The position numbers and the translations under genes are program-made. The notes under the pieces were generated by a model. The model was not told the origin of the DNA. It saw nothing but the letters and a program-made list of their open reading frames with translations, and ran no database searches. DNA of 64,000 nucleotides from Arachnopeziza araneosa (taxonomy: Eukaryota > Ascomycota > Leotiomycetes > Helotiales > Arachnopezizaceae): contig QYAI01000001.1 in NCBI GenBank assembly GCA_003988855.1, positions 558,001-622,000 of the forward strand. The letters are read 5' to 3'. Shown here piece by piece: positions 32,294-44,000 of this stretch; the first letter of the stretch is position 1, and each line of letters opens with the position of its first letter.

Positions 32294-33660
32294 ATGTCTC
32301 ACAGTCCCATTCTTGAAGAAGTGGAGGCAGATATAGGAAGCGGTTTAGAGCCTGTCCCAGCTCCTAATGTTATTGAGGCAGATGTCAGTACTGTTTCTCT
32401 TGAGAGTAGTAGAGAAATTGACAGGAGAGAAAGGATCGCGATGTTCTTGAGAACGACTCCGCTTTTGGGGATGGGTATTCGTAAGAGGCGTTTAGTTTTT
32501 TGTGAACAAAAGAAGAGAACTGAAAACCCCACAGAGACCAGAGCTCCAAAACCTCTCTGCATTCTGGAGTTGCAAAGTACAGGATAGAGGTCTGTAAAAA
32601 ACTCCAATGATGGTTGTTAGCTGAGATTGTGCAGAATGGCAGACGCTATCACGGTTACAGAGATGGCAAATACCTCCTGGTAAAGTGTCTACTCTCAAAA
32701 GGACGAAATGCAGCTGAATTTTACAGCCAAATGACGAGACAGAACAAGATCGTCTCGATCTCGTGAGTCCTTATAAAGTTGATATATACAAACACTAATT
32801 AGATCCCAGCATCATCACATTTTTAACCTGGTTTCAAAAGGCAAGCTCTTCTACTATAAAGAACCCATCCAGAGTTCTAGACTGTGGCACTAGGACTGGT
32901 ATGTGGGCTACAGATTTCGCCGAGTATCCTCCCTTAATTTATTTACCTTCTATTACCATCGAGCAATGCTAATTCGTACTGCCTACACGTAGTCAATTCC
33001 CTAACGCGCATGTAATCAATTCAGACCTCTCGCCAATTCAGCCAGGCTGGGTACCGTCTAACCTTGAATTTGAAATCGATGATGTGGAAGATCCATGGCG
33101 ACATCGCCTACCATTTTCTTTCATCCACGTACGATCACTGTCGGGAGCCATAAAACCTTTTCCCTCGCTCATCGCTCAAGCATTCGAAAACCTCGAGCCT
33201 GGAGGTTGGCTGGAGGTCATGGAATTTGAAGTTTGGATCCATGACCAAGCAGTGGAGAACCTAAGTACAGACAAGAAGGAGAAGGGCAAAATTAGGAGAG
33301 CGGAAATGATTGATCGGTGGCAGGCGGGATTGAACGATGCAAGTGAGAAGATTGGGAGGAGTTTTACCGTAGCAGTCAATTTGAAAAGGTGGATGGAGGA
33401 GGCGGGTTTAGGACATGTGAGAGAGGAGGTTACGAGGGTGCCCAATACGCCGTGACCAAAAAATAAGAGGCAGAAGGAGATAGGATTGTATCAGCAGCAG
33501 AACATGCTGGATGCGAGTAGTAGTTATGGCAAGCCCAGTTAACTAGAGTGCTCGGTTGGCCATCGGAGGAGTATGAGGTGCTCAGTGCCGGCGTTCGGGC
33601 AGAGTTCAAGGATCTCACTTTTCAGCTTTACTCTAGGCTGTATGTTGTCTATGGGAAATA
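32294..33660 (+). pseudogene. Decayed LaeA-like SAM-dependent methyltransferase
   Basis: Five remnant exons (32294..32480, 32621..32679, 32727..32762, 32810..32923, 32993..about 33660) show the fungal LaeA/TAM-type methyltransferase order: an acidic N-terminus, NGRRYHGYRDGKYLLPNDET across an intron, HHHIFNLVSKGKLFY, the SAM motif RVLDCGTRTGMWATDFA, SDLSPIQPGWVP, DDVEDPW, FENLEPGGWLEVMEFE and a C-terminal VLGWPSEEYEVL. All introns have GT/AG ends and usual length. Three lesions break it: a net frame change at about 32851-32858 between KGKLFY and IKNPSRVLD, a TGA at 33453-33455 where relatives usually have Trp, and a frame change near 33520-33535 before QLTRVLGW. Intact relatives methylate unknown targets, and some control secondary metabolism. 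Sequencing error could explain one lesion, less easily three. Confidence 0.8.
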
Positions 33661-33791
33661 GCCAAAGGCAGCGGAGCTGGTAGCATAGAGTTGAAAACCA
33701 TTATTATTTTAGCTAGTTTGGATGCTATGTGTCATATGAACCCGTAAAGTATCTTAAAATACACCAATCTCCATGCTCTGATTATCCAAAC

Positions 33792-35461
33792 CTACAAGCT
33801 TTTCTTCCACTTCAATTTTGTGGCTGATTGTTGTCGTCCTCGCCGAACTCCAAATAATGCCTCAATAAATGTGATAAACATTTGAATCGTTATAATCCAT
33901 AACCTCAAGACGAGGTCAGTTAATCCAAGAACCGGCCTCTTTCCCCTACTGAATGTGCTATCTTTGAACACAAATGGTAGTCGGGCACCAAGATGCTCTT
34001 GTGCTACTTTCAATCCGCTCGAAAACCCATCTTCGTGAAAACCGTACTTTGTCCATGCACCACAATAACTAATACCACGCGTGTTCTGAATACGTCCAAG
34101 AAGACTTTGGGAACGAATTGAGTCAGCATTGTACAGTGGATGCGAGTAATCGTATCGGCCTTGAACAAGATCTGGTTTAGGCAAATGCAAAGGATTTAAT
34201 GTCACAAGGACATTTCCAAAAGTCTTCTCGTCAAGATGTTGAAGAATATTCATGTTGTATGTCAGACAAACTTGATCCACATTCGAAGACGTCGCAGAAG
34301 ATTTGGTGATGTAATTCCATGATGACCACGCTGATCGTCGTTTTGGCATCAAAGATAAATCGGAATGGAGGATAGCTGTGTTCTGGCTAGTCTTGAAACC
34401 GGATAGAATATCCTTTTCCTCAAAGTCGGCTTCTGGAAGGACTAGTCCATAAGCCTGATCACCATGGGTGGCCACTATAACATGATCGTACAGCTCAGAC
34501 TTGCCGCCACTTAGATGAAGTCGCACTTTTCCGTCGCTATCGTTAGTTACAGACTGTATTGGCGTTTTGAGGAATACATGGTTCGGTGGAAAGCCTCTCA
34601 TAATCGCATCAATGTAACTTTGAGATCCATGTTTTAGTGTCAACCAGTGAGGTCTAGCCGCCACTGTGCTTAAAAGATGATGATTCCACCTAAAAGCTGT
34701 CAACAGAGTTGCTAAGGTTGAGAAAATGAACTTACATAAACCGAACCAGGGTAAGAGCAGGAAATTCTAAACTGCACTTATTGGGGCTTGTGCTCCAGAC
34801 CGCGGCAGTCATGGGTATCAGATAATTGTCACGGAATGCGTCCGAGTAGCCTTCTCTGTCGAGATATTCTCCAATCGTCTCTTGCTTTTCTGGATGGTGA
34901 CGTCCATGGCCATGGCCATGGCCATTGCCATTTCCGTTCCCATTGACATCTCTATATCCATGACTCTTCCCTTCATCCTTTAGGATATCTAGCGCAAATT
35001 GATTGAAACGTATGATATCGAACACCATTCTCCAAACTCGCGGAGAGAGTATGTTCTTTCGTTGGGCAAAAACGGCAGATAGTGAGGTTCCAGCCCATTC
35101 GAATGATCCTTGGTCGCGGGATACTCCAAATGTCATCTCAGTGGGCTCTGTAGGCACATTAATTGCCTTCAGAAAAGCTATAAAGTTTGCTGGCGAATTG
35201 TTAGAAAGCTTATTCAATTGGGGAATGATACTTACGGTAGGTCGCAGTATTTAGGACAATGAAGCCTGTATCTACCACAGTTTTGTTTTTTCCATGTTTG
35301 AACTCGACTGTATTCGTGTGGCCGCCCAATCGATCGGCTGCTTCGTAGATGTAGACATCATGGTGTGTTCTATTCAACGCCCACAGAGCTGCGAGACCAG
35401 CGCAACCACTGCCAATGATAGCTACCTTCTTCCTGGGGAACTGGCGGGTTAGAAAATCCAT
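33792..35461 (-). CDS. FAD/NAD(P)-binding amine-oxidase-like flavoprotein
   Basis: Complement(33792..34689, 34736..35177, 35236..35461) gives 521 aa. The N-terminal dinucleotide-binding motif is VAIIGSGCAGLAALWAL (Gly17, 19, 22) with the ribose-binding Glu about 20 residues on and the GG motif DRLGGHTNTV. DTGFIVLN, SFEWAGTSL, IPMTAAVWST, VIVATHGDQAY and ISYCGAWTKYGFHEDGFSSG match the family often annotated as amine oxidase or NAD/FAD-binding protein, in fungi and bacteria frequently linked to cyclopropane-fatty-acid synthase genes; no such partner is in this window. A hydrophobic segment near the C-terminus (LVLRLWIITIQMFITFIEA) suggests membrane association. Exon 2 codes a Gly/Asn/His run (about residue 160) from a GGCCAT-like repeat. 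The substrate is unknown. Confidence 0.85.
34905..34945. repeat. In-frame hexanucleotide repeat coding Asn-Gly/His-Gly run
   Basis: Tandem GGCCAT/GCCATT-type units inside exon 2 of the flavoprotein gene encode alternating Gly with Asn and then His. Copy number is a multiple of six bases, so length variation would keep the frame. Confidence 0.6.
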
Positions 35462-36139
35462 GATTAAAGATTAAAAGTAAGGAGAGGGAAGGAGGAAATA
35501 TATCAATCACAAGTTGTTGTTGTCCACCTGGTGGCTGGAGGGATTGGAGCTGGAGGGGTCCAGCGATAGCTGTGTTGACGCCATGATTCGTGTGGTGCAG
35601 TGATCGGCTATCTATCTTTGAGACAACTTTGCCAGATAATAATGACTGAAAAAGAGGAGCAATGCAATTGACAAAGAGCGCTGGGTAAAGTTGGGTATTC
35701 ACGAGTCGAGAGAAACCGAAGAAATGAGCTGCTCTTACGATTCCTATTGTCAAAGCTCAAGCTCAAACATTTGCTTCCTGAAATGTGATATCGACAAGGT
35801 TTGCGATCTCCCCATTTTTAGCTCTTGCAGTGGCTGGGATCGGAGGCGCATGGGCAAGGATGCTTGGTTCTTGATGCGATTCAGCGAAAGTCCCTCCCTG
35901 GATGATACATCATCAAAACACCAGATATCATCTATCGAGATACATCTGTCTTCCCCAGGACGGATTCCAAGATCGTTTGAGCATTACTGTGGCAGTTGCC
36001 TTCTGGCTATTCGGACTCACAAATCACGAGCTGGAGACCCTTGTGACGACGACGACGCCTCTCGCCAGAGGCAACGGTATTTCCCACCTGACATACCAAT
36101 TCCAACGTCTTCTTACGGTCTAAAAGCTACACAATCACA
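35462..36139. promoter_or_regulatory. Divergent promoter region, flavoprotein gene / VTI1
   Basis: 0.68 kb between divergent starts. No gene or clear regulatory site was found. Confidence 0.4.
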
Positions 36140-36933
36140 ATGGCGAACCCCCTCGATACCGACGCAGGCTCTGAGCTTTTCAGTAGCTATGAAGCAGAAC
36201 TCAAATTGGTGGAGGCAGATCTGAATCAGAAGTTGGATCAGATTCCCGACCTGATGGCCGAACCGCGTAAAGCAGCCATCGGCCAGGCAGAGCGTGCTCT
36301 CGAAGAAGCAAATGAATTGGTAGGTTATGGAACAGTATCATACAGCTATGATGCGAGGCTGACTTGTGGATGATAGCTCGATCAGATGCGTATCGAGAAG
36401 GAGAATATCCCCTCAGCAACTCGCAACAAGGTGAATCAACGCTTCCGCAACCACCAATCCGATATCGATGCTGCAAAGCGGAAACTCGGCGCTCTAGCAG
36501 ATGATCGCAAAGCCCTCTTCGGCGGCCGATATTCAGATAACCCGAACGATGTGCAACTCGAGCAACGTCAACAGCTTCTTTCAGGAACAGATAGGCTGGA
36601 TCGCAGCTCACAAAGGCTGAAGGCCAGCCAGGCGCTTGCGCTTGAAACAGAGTCTGTAGGTGCCAGCACGTTGGCAGATCTGCATAGGCAGCGTGAAGTC
36701 ATTGACCATACTCGGACAACTTTACTGGAGAGTGAGGGTTATGTGGATCGCAGTGTGAAAACTTTGAAGGGGATGGCTCGTAGGTAAATTGTCCCTTAGT
36801 CATCGCCACGCACATATTGAATCTCGTGCTAACCTTCTGGAATAGAATGGCTACGAATCGGATAATAACGATTGCTATTATCACTGTTTTGATTCTTCTT
36901 ATTATTGCGGTCATCTATAGCAAGTTCAGATGA
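36140..36933 (+). CDS. VTI1: Qb-SNARE VTI1
   Basis: Exons 36140..36319, 36377..36783 and 36846..36933 give 224 aa, the normal Vti1 length. Vti1 takes part in fusion at the Golgi, endosome and vacuole with several partner SNAREs. The N-terminal helical domain starts FSSYEAELKLVEADLNQKLD. The SNARE helix runs about residues 130-190 (TDRLDRSSQRL to YVDRSVKTLKGMA), with a Gln in the central part as expected for a Q-SNARE. A C-terminal membrane anchor ends the protein (IITIAIITVLILLIIAVIYS, then KFR). The last exon starts just before the anchor. Splice donors are GTAGGT and GTAAAT, acceptors GATAG and AATAG. Confidence 0.95.
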
Positions 36934-37725
36934 GTCAGGCGTCTTTGAGCGTTTGGGGTTGGAGGAGAGTACTTCAATATTGTAGCAGTACATCAGGAGT
37001 TTTATCAAGGAATCCCAGACTTGATTCTGAACCTTTCCACGCGCTCCTTTATGAGAAATTAGCCGAATCAATGTATTTTACGCCGTGACAAAATGATAGT
37101 GTTATGATAGTGTTCAAAGAGCAGCCTGAGAGTCTCACAAACATGATTTAGAAACTCTGCTGTAGCCGGTACCTAATTCTCACTCTCGCCTTTCTTCCTG
37201 TAACATTTTCAATCACCCGACACGAACATCTCTCTAACCCCGTTTTTAATTGTGAGCTATCAGCCGCTTCCGAAAGCCAGCGAAAGTTTTAGTGGTAGGG
37301 TATCTCTTCTCAATAAATCATCTTCTCTTACTCGTAGTCTACAAGCATAGCTTGGTGCTAAGATAACAGCACGTTCGCTCGGCAGTAGCGGAGCATCTTA
37401 TATGACCGATAGTCTATCGCCATATTTCATCTCTTCATTTCAAAGTTTACCTCTTAGATGGAGTAGTTCGTGGTTAGATTGTGATTAGGTATCACTACCG
37501 AGCAAGTCCTTTATCAGAGATATGATCTTCAGATTAAGAGAATAGAGCTGACTGAAATAGGATATTGTACATTGGAGTTAATTCTGGAGGCGAGTTATCA
37601 TGAGAAAGTAGAAATTAAATATGTAGCTACAGACTAGTGTCTCGCGTTACTAACACTACCCTTGAGACGAAGATACTAAACATTTGAACTTGAAATGAAA
37701 AGTTCTTAGAACAAGGAATATCGGG
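36934..37725. other. Convergent intergenic region, VTI1 / sugar transporter
   Basis: 0.79 kb, AT-rich, with no supported gene or RNA. It holds the 3' ends of two convergent genes. Confidence 0.4.
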
Positions 37726-39686
37726 CTACCCTTCAATTTCCTTTGCTTCAGGTTTCTCTTCAATATGAGCAATATCCTGCTTGGTCGGATCAGTATCACC
37801 ACCATAGTGGATCTGTTTCTCAACCGCAGCAACTACGTCATCGGCAAGAGCCTTGTCTTCGAACACTATCGCAATTTGTTAGCATGACTTCTTAGTAGGA
37901 TTGAGGGTGTCCTTACAGAATGCTAATTCCTCGAGGGTTCTGTTATACGTCTCTGGATACATGAAATAGATGAATATAATTTGGACGAAAATCCAACCCG
38001 AGTAGATGGCAAGATATTTCCAAGTGATTGCTTTCAACGCGATGGGATTGACGTAAGTTGAGAAGAATCCAGCACCGCGACCCCAGAATTGTTCAATTGC
38101 GATTCCCCGGGCTCGCTCTGCATATGGGAAGAGTTCAATAATATAGGCTAGACACTATGTCAGTAATTGGCTTTGGGATAAACACGGATATACTGACTGT
38201 ATGTTAGAGCATTATTTCCGATGTTGTAGCAAGGACCATAAGCAAAAATAAAGAATAGGACGGCAATGGATGCATGCTTGGCTGTATGGTGGTGAGCATT
38301 GGCATCCAAGACAGCTTTCTGGGCGACGGTCCAGCCAATAAACACGAGTAACATAGATATGGAACAGATGAGGAACATGATGCGGCGAGGGAATCGAGTA
38401 ACAAACAATGCCGTTATCATGGCGGTTACCAAGCTCCAGCATTGGTTGGCAACTGTATAGGTTTAGTTTTGAGATGGAAGAGACGTGGGATAACTGACGA
38501 TTGATTCTCGTCTTTGCAAATGTAGTATTATAGCCAATCATTCCAAGAATGGTGGATAAATAATACGAAAGAAGTGTGTTCCCTGACCATTGCGTGAACA
38601 AACCCACAGCCGTCGCAATGACGACACGTCGACGCATGCCAGCAGTTCTGATCATATCGAACCAGGACTGTCGTGCCACGTCCATCTCTAGTCTAAGGGT
38701 AGCTTTGATCTGTGCCATCTCTGCATGAACTAGAACAGAATTTCGATCTCCTTCAGCATGATACTTGACAAGAATATCGAATGCTTCATCATCTCGATCT
38801 TTGCTTATGAGGTACCTAGGACTTTCGGGAAGAAAGCTTAAATCATAAGCATATAAAATTGAGATGGAAGAGTATGACTTACAAGACAAAAATGAGTTGC
38901 AAAACAGACGGAAAGCATTGAAGTAGAGAAGGAATTCTCCATGCCCAATTACCATGGATATCAGCAGTCCGTAGTGCAATAGCAGCGGCGACAATAGCAC
39001 CGAAGAAGTAAGAGGAGTTAAACAGTGCTGTAAGAATTGCACGCTCTTTTGGATAACCTAACTCTCCGATCATTGCCGAGCCTGCAACAATACAGAAGAC
39101 AATGCCAAATCCGAGGACCATTCGAGCAATGATGTACATAGCAACTGAACTCTATTAGGTTTGCATGCTTGAAATGGGCTTGTTAGACCTACCGTGGGCT
39201 GCGAAGCCTTGCAGGAGAGCGCCGACAAGCATGGTGACTGAGCCAGCGATGATGGACCATCGTCTTCCAACCCATTGATTGCAGCCAGGTGCAAATGGTA
39301 CGGCAAGAATGGCACCCAAAGAGTACGAGGCGTTGATGATACCGAGAAGTGGAGGGTCGATCGAAAGAGAGTGTGTGATGGGATCTTTGTATCCATCCCC
39401 GAAATCTGAAAAGTTAATACTTCAACTGACCCAACGAATGTTTACTAACATTTGTTGAACGGTGGGATAAATTGTAGTGAGTTGATCAACTGGGAGTCAA
39501 ACCCGCTCGTCATTTCAATTCCTACTCCAGTTCAGCACCGAAATTTTCATCTTAGACTGAGTACTTACCCATGCATGCCGGGAAGAGAATCAGATACAGA
39601 TTTCTCAGATTTCGTTTCTTGTACCATGACACCTTATCTTCCTCCACCATGCGGGTAACGATGGGGTCAGAAGTACCGTCAATCAT
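37726..39686 (-). CDS. MFS sugar transporter (hexose/lactose-permease type)
   Basis: Eight exons, complement(37726..37865, 37917..38147, 38198..38452, 38499..38836, 38883..39144, 39193..39405, 39450..39521, 39569..39686), give 542 aa, usual for a fungal sugar porter with 12 membrane segments. Signatures: GFDSQLINSLQFIPPF after TM1, NQWVGRR, ARMVLGFGIVF, LPESPRYLISKDR at the central loop, TQWSGNTLLSYYLSTIL in TM7, VTRFPRR, TYTYIIELFPYAERARG in TM10 and the C-terminal PETYNRTLEELAFLFED. Many relatives are annotated as lactose permease or hexose transporter; the sugar cannot be told. Two donors are GTCAGT (38498, 38197) and one acceptor is AAG (38837). It is divergent from the xanthine dehydrogenase gene, 1.4 kb away. 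Confidence 0.9.
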
Positions 39687-40852
39687 TTTAGCGGCTCACC
39701 GAGAATAGCACTGTAAAAGATATTTTTCAACCTCAAAATGCGAGGACGTCTGTAGAAAGATCTGTTCTCAAGAGCGGAAAGCCAGCTTTGTATACTTTTT
39801 GCCCATTAAAGGCTACTCGTTTCAATCAGGGAGAGGAAGTTTACGCATCCTGACATCCCCGCAATCGACATCAGCCTGTTCTTGCAAATGTGGTCGCCAA
39901 GACCGATGATATTTCCCCAGACCAACAAGAGCGACAGGCAGCACCTTGAGTGGTTGCACAAAGCTCGGGGAAAAGACCTCTCGGGTTCTTTCATCATTTC
40001 GGCATAACAGGGGGGATAAAGTAATCAACTGCTACTCTGCAAGCCGGCATCCAGCTGGGGACAAAGTGGAATCAGCTGGACGAGCCACTTGAGTCGCTCC
40101 AACTTCCAGGGAAGCAGGAGGAAAGCTCCATGTAACTCAAACCATCCCATCATTCCCATACAGAGGACTTCTCCGGTGTCAGGAATATAGGGAGGGATCC
40201 TAGGAGTTCCAGAAGACCCAAAGAAACAAGCTTGAGGGTAACGTGGTAATAACTAGGGTAGATTAGGATGATCTGCCTAGGGATTGGGAGACAAATATAA
40301 AAGCAACAATTGAAGGACGAGTTTGTGTTGATTCTCGGGATAAAGGAGAATTGTTCGTATTGGCTCTTGGCAAGCACGAAAGAGGCGTGCCCTCGACAAC
40401 TCGCAAGATCGTAAGAGGAAATTGAGGGCCGAATGAGTGTGCGCGAGTGAAGAGAAAATGGATGGCGGTTGAAGACACGAGCCGGCCAACAATAAATGAT
40501 GAGCAGGAGGAAAGGAACCCGAAGTGAGTGGGTGGAAGAACACATGATCCACAACAGGGTTGTCAGTCAGTCGGAGGCGGCCGCCATTTGGGCAGCGGGA
40601 TGAGTGGGATTGCCCATGGTGGCTTGGAGTTCGGAACACCGAGGGACGACGGTACGTATCGCCTTGACGCAACTTTACAAGGCGAAACTTGTCATGTGTA
40701 GAGAAGTCAACAAACCCAGACTTCTCTTGGTTATTGAGTGTCGACTTCCAGAGCTCGAAACAAGATGTCTCTGCGTGAATTATATCAGGTCAGACTGTTT
40801 AGGTAAGGTTGGCTCCAGAGCACCCCGCCACTAGCGTCACTCTTCATGTTGA

Positions 40853-40866
40853 CCGATGGTGGTCGG
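40853..40866. promoter_or_regulatory. CCGA-N6-TCGG dyad (zinc-cluster-type site)
   Basis: The sequence CCGATGGTGGTCGG, about 200 bp before the xanthine dehydrogenase ATG, has perfect 4-bp inverted half-sites. The Aspergillus purine regulator UaY binds TCGG-N6-CCGA; this one has the half-sites everted, so the factor is uncertain. Confidence 0.4.
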
Positions 40867-40898
40867 CGTCCTCCATCAAGTCTAGCAAAGGGGACAGG

Positions 40899-40951
40899 CT
40901 ATCCGTGAAGAAGATAAGACACTGCCCGCCGTAAGGTTTGATGCCTTATCA
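40899..40951. promoter_or_regulatory. Cluster of GATA elements upstream of xanthine dehydrogenase
   Basis: Three GATA-type sites lie within 53 bp: CTATCC (minus-strand GGATAG), AGATAAG at 40912 and CTTATCA at 40945. Such clusters are bound by AreA/NIT2 nitrogen regulators in purine-catabolism promoters; binding here is inferred. Confidence 0.45.
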
Positions 40952-41068
40952 TCGACTCTCATCTCCCTTTCTCTACCCGTCTCTGAGGTTTGCTTTGACT
41001 TTGATCTTGTGGGAAAGCTCCATGCTCTCCCTCACTGAGCTCTGACAACAAAGCTCCAGCTTCTCACA

Positions 41069-44000
41069 ATGGCACCAACTGCCATCTCGCCAGAACCTGC
41101 CGTTTCTCCATCCGCCACCCACTCCCTCTCCTCCGTAACTACTTCGTACGACGATACCCTTCGATTCTATCTCAATGGCACTCGCGTTGTGGTGGATAAC
41201 ATCGATCCCGAAGTTACCCTCCTCGATTACCTACGCGGCATTGGCTTGACGGGAACGAAGCTGGGTTGTGCCGAAGGCGGATGTGGTGCCTGCACAGTTG
41301 TTGTCTCTCAATTCAATCCAACAACCAAGAAGATATACCATGCTAGTGTCAATGCATGTCTAGCACCTCTGGTCAGCGTAGATGGAAAGCATGTGATAAC
41401 GATCGAGGGTATTGGCAACACTAAGCGACCACACCCAGCGCAGGAGAGAATTGCCAAAGGAAATGGTAGCCAATGCGGCTTCTGTACTCCTGGTATAGTA
41501 ATGAGCCTCTACGCTCTCCTCAGAAACGATTCAAGTCCCTCGGAGCATGATGTCGAGGAAGCGTTTGATGGGAACCTCTGCAGATGTACTGGATACAGAC
41601 CGATTCTTGATGCAGCCCAGACTTTCAGTGTCGATAAGTCATGTGGAAAGGCAAAAGCCAATGGCGGAAGTGGCTGTTGCATGGAAAAAGAGTCTGGAGG
41701 ATGCTGCAAAGATACATCCCAAGATGATCAGCCTATCAAGCGTTTCACTCCCCCTGGATTCATTGAATATAATCCAGATACTGAACTCATATTCCCACCT
41801 GCACTACGCAAGAACGAGCTCAAACCTTTGGCATTCGGCAACAAGAGGAAAAGGTGGTACCGTCCAGTCACTCTAGAGCAACTGCTCGAGATCAAAAGTG
41901 TCTATCCATCAGCCAAAATTATTGGAGGATCAACAGAAACACAGATAGAAATCCGTTTCAAGGCTATGCAATACACAGCTTCCGTGTTTGTTGGTGATAT
42001 TCCTGAATTGAGACAGTTCTCATTCAAGGAGGATCACTTAGAGATTGGTGGAAATGTCACTCTCACGGATTTGGAGTCAATTGCACTCCAGGCCATTGAG
42101 CACTATGGGCCAGCGAAAGGTCAAGTCTTTAAGGCGATGCATAAGCAACTGAAGTATTTTGCAGGACGTCAAATTAGAAATGTTGGAACGCCAGCTGGTA
42201 ACCTCGCGACTGCGTCTCCCATTTCTGATTTGAACCCAGTGTTTGTTGCTTCAAATGCTATTTTAGTAGCTAGATCTTTGGACAAAGAGACCGAGATTCC
42301 GATGTCCCAGTTCTTTAAGGGATATCGAACAACTGCTCTACCCTCAGATGCAATTATTGCAAGCATACGAATTCCCGTTACCAGCGAAACAGGAGAATAT
42401 TTTCAAGCGTACAAACAGTCAAAGCGGAAGGATGATGATATCGCAATTGTTAATGCTGCTATACGAGTATCTTTGAGCGATTCCAATGTCGTAGAAAGCG
42501 CAGATCTTGTTTATGGCGGAATGGCTCCAACTACAATTGCAGCTAAAAATGCGGGCGCGTACCTCGTAGGAAAGACATTTACCAATCCATCAACTTTGGA
42601 AGGTACGATGTCCGCTTTGGAGGAGGATTTTAACCTGAGATTTGGTGTCCCCGGAGGCATGGCCACGTATAGAAAATCCCTCGCACTCGGCTTCTTCTAC
42701 CGCTTCTACCACGAGACAATGTCAAAGCTTGAAGTTAAAGCTGAAGATGTTGATGAGGAAGTTGTTGCTGAGATTGAGAGAATGATTTCATTTGGCAAAG
42801 AAGATAGGGATTCTACCATTGCATATCAACAAAATATTCTTGGCAAAGCAAATCCGCACGTTGCGGCTCTCAAGCAGACTTGTGGTGAAGCTCAATATAC
42901 GGACGACATCCCGGTCCAGAAAAACGAGCTGTACGGTTGTTTGGTCCTCTCCGCGAAAGCTCGCGCGAAGATCACTTCTGTTGACTACTCACCGGCGATG
43001 GATATTCCCGGCGTTGTTGAATGGGTTGATCACACAGATATGCCGTCACCAGAAGCAAATTGGTGGGGAGCACCTGTTTGTGATGAAGTCTTCTTTGCAG
43101 TAGATCAAGTATATACTACTGGTCAGCCTATCGGCATTGTCTTGGCCAATAGTGCTCATGCTGCCCTTTTGGGTTCAAGAGCTGTGAAAGTCGACTATGA
43201 AGAATTACCGGCAATCTTTACCATTGAGGAGGCAATTGAGAAAGAAAGTTTCTTTGAGCATTATAGATACATAAATAAAGGAGACACCGAAGACGCTTTC
43301 GAGAAGTCAGATCACGTATTCACAGGAGTTACTCGCATGGGTGGACAGGTAGGTCTTTCTTCTCTCTTTGATGCTATTTCTCAAGCTATCTTTGAAAGTG
43401 GATTTCTCATCAATCCTAGAACATTACCGCTACTCCCCAGAATAGAATAAAGAAGTATACTGACGTTGAGATCTTCAATCAGGAGCATTTCTACCTTGAA
43501 ACTCAAGCATGTGTTGCAGTCCCTAAGCCTGAGGACGGGGAAATTGAGATCTTTGCTAGCACCCAGAATCCCACCGAAACGTAAATATCCTCTTCCATCT
43601 GTCTGCTATCCACCAAAGCTCATATCTCATAGTCAGACCTATGTTGCTCAAGTATGCAATGTAGCAGCCAACAAAGTAGTTTCCAGGGTCAAACGTCTTG
43701 GAGGTGGCTTTGGTGGCAAGGAGACCAGATCGATTCAATTGACAGGTATTGTTGCGTTAGCGGCCAAGAAAACTGGACGACCAGTACGATGTATGCTGAA
43801 TCGTGATGAGGACATGGTAACCTCAGGTCAGCGCCATCCTTTCTTAGCCCGATGGAAAGTTGGTGTGAATAAGGATGGTAAGCTTCAGGCACTTGACGCA
43901 GATGTGTTCTGTAATGCAGGTTGGTCTCAGGATCTTAGTGCTGCTGTCTCTGATCGAGCCTTGTCGCACATTGATGGTTGTTATCTTATCCCCAACGTTT

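Larger units (their letters stand above)
39687..41068. promoter_or_regulatory. Divergent promoter region, sugar transporter / xanthine dehydrogenase
   Basis: 1.38 kb between divergent genes. The part next to the xanthine dehydrogenase gene carries the zinc-cluster-type dyad and GATA elements listed separately; no gene is supported. Confidence 0.45.
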
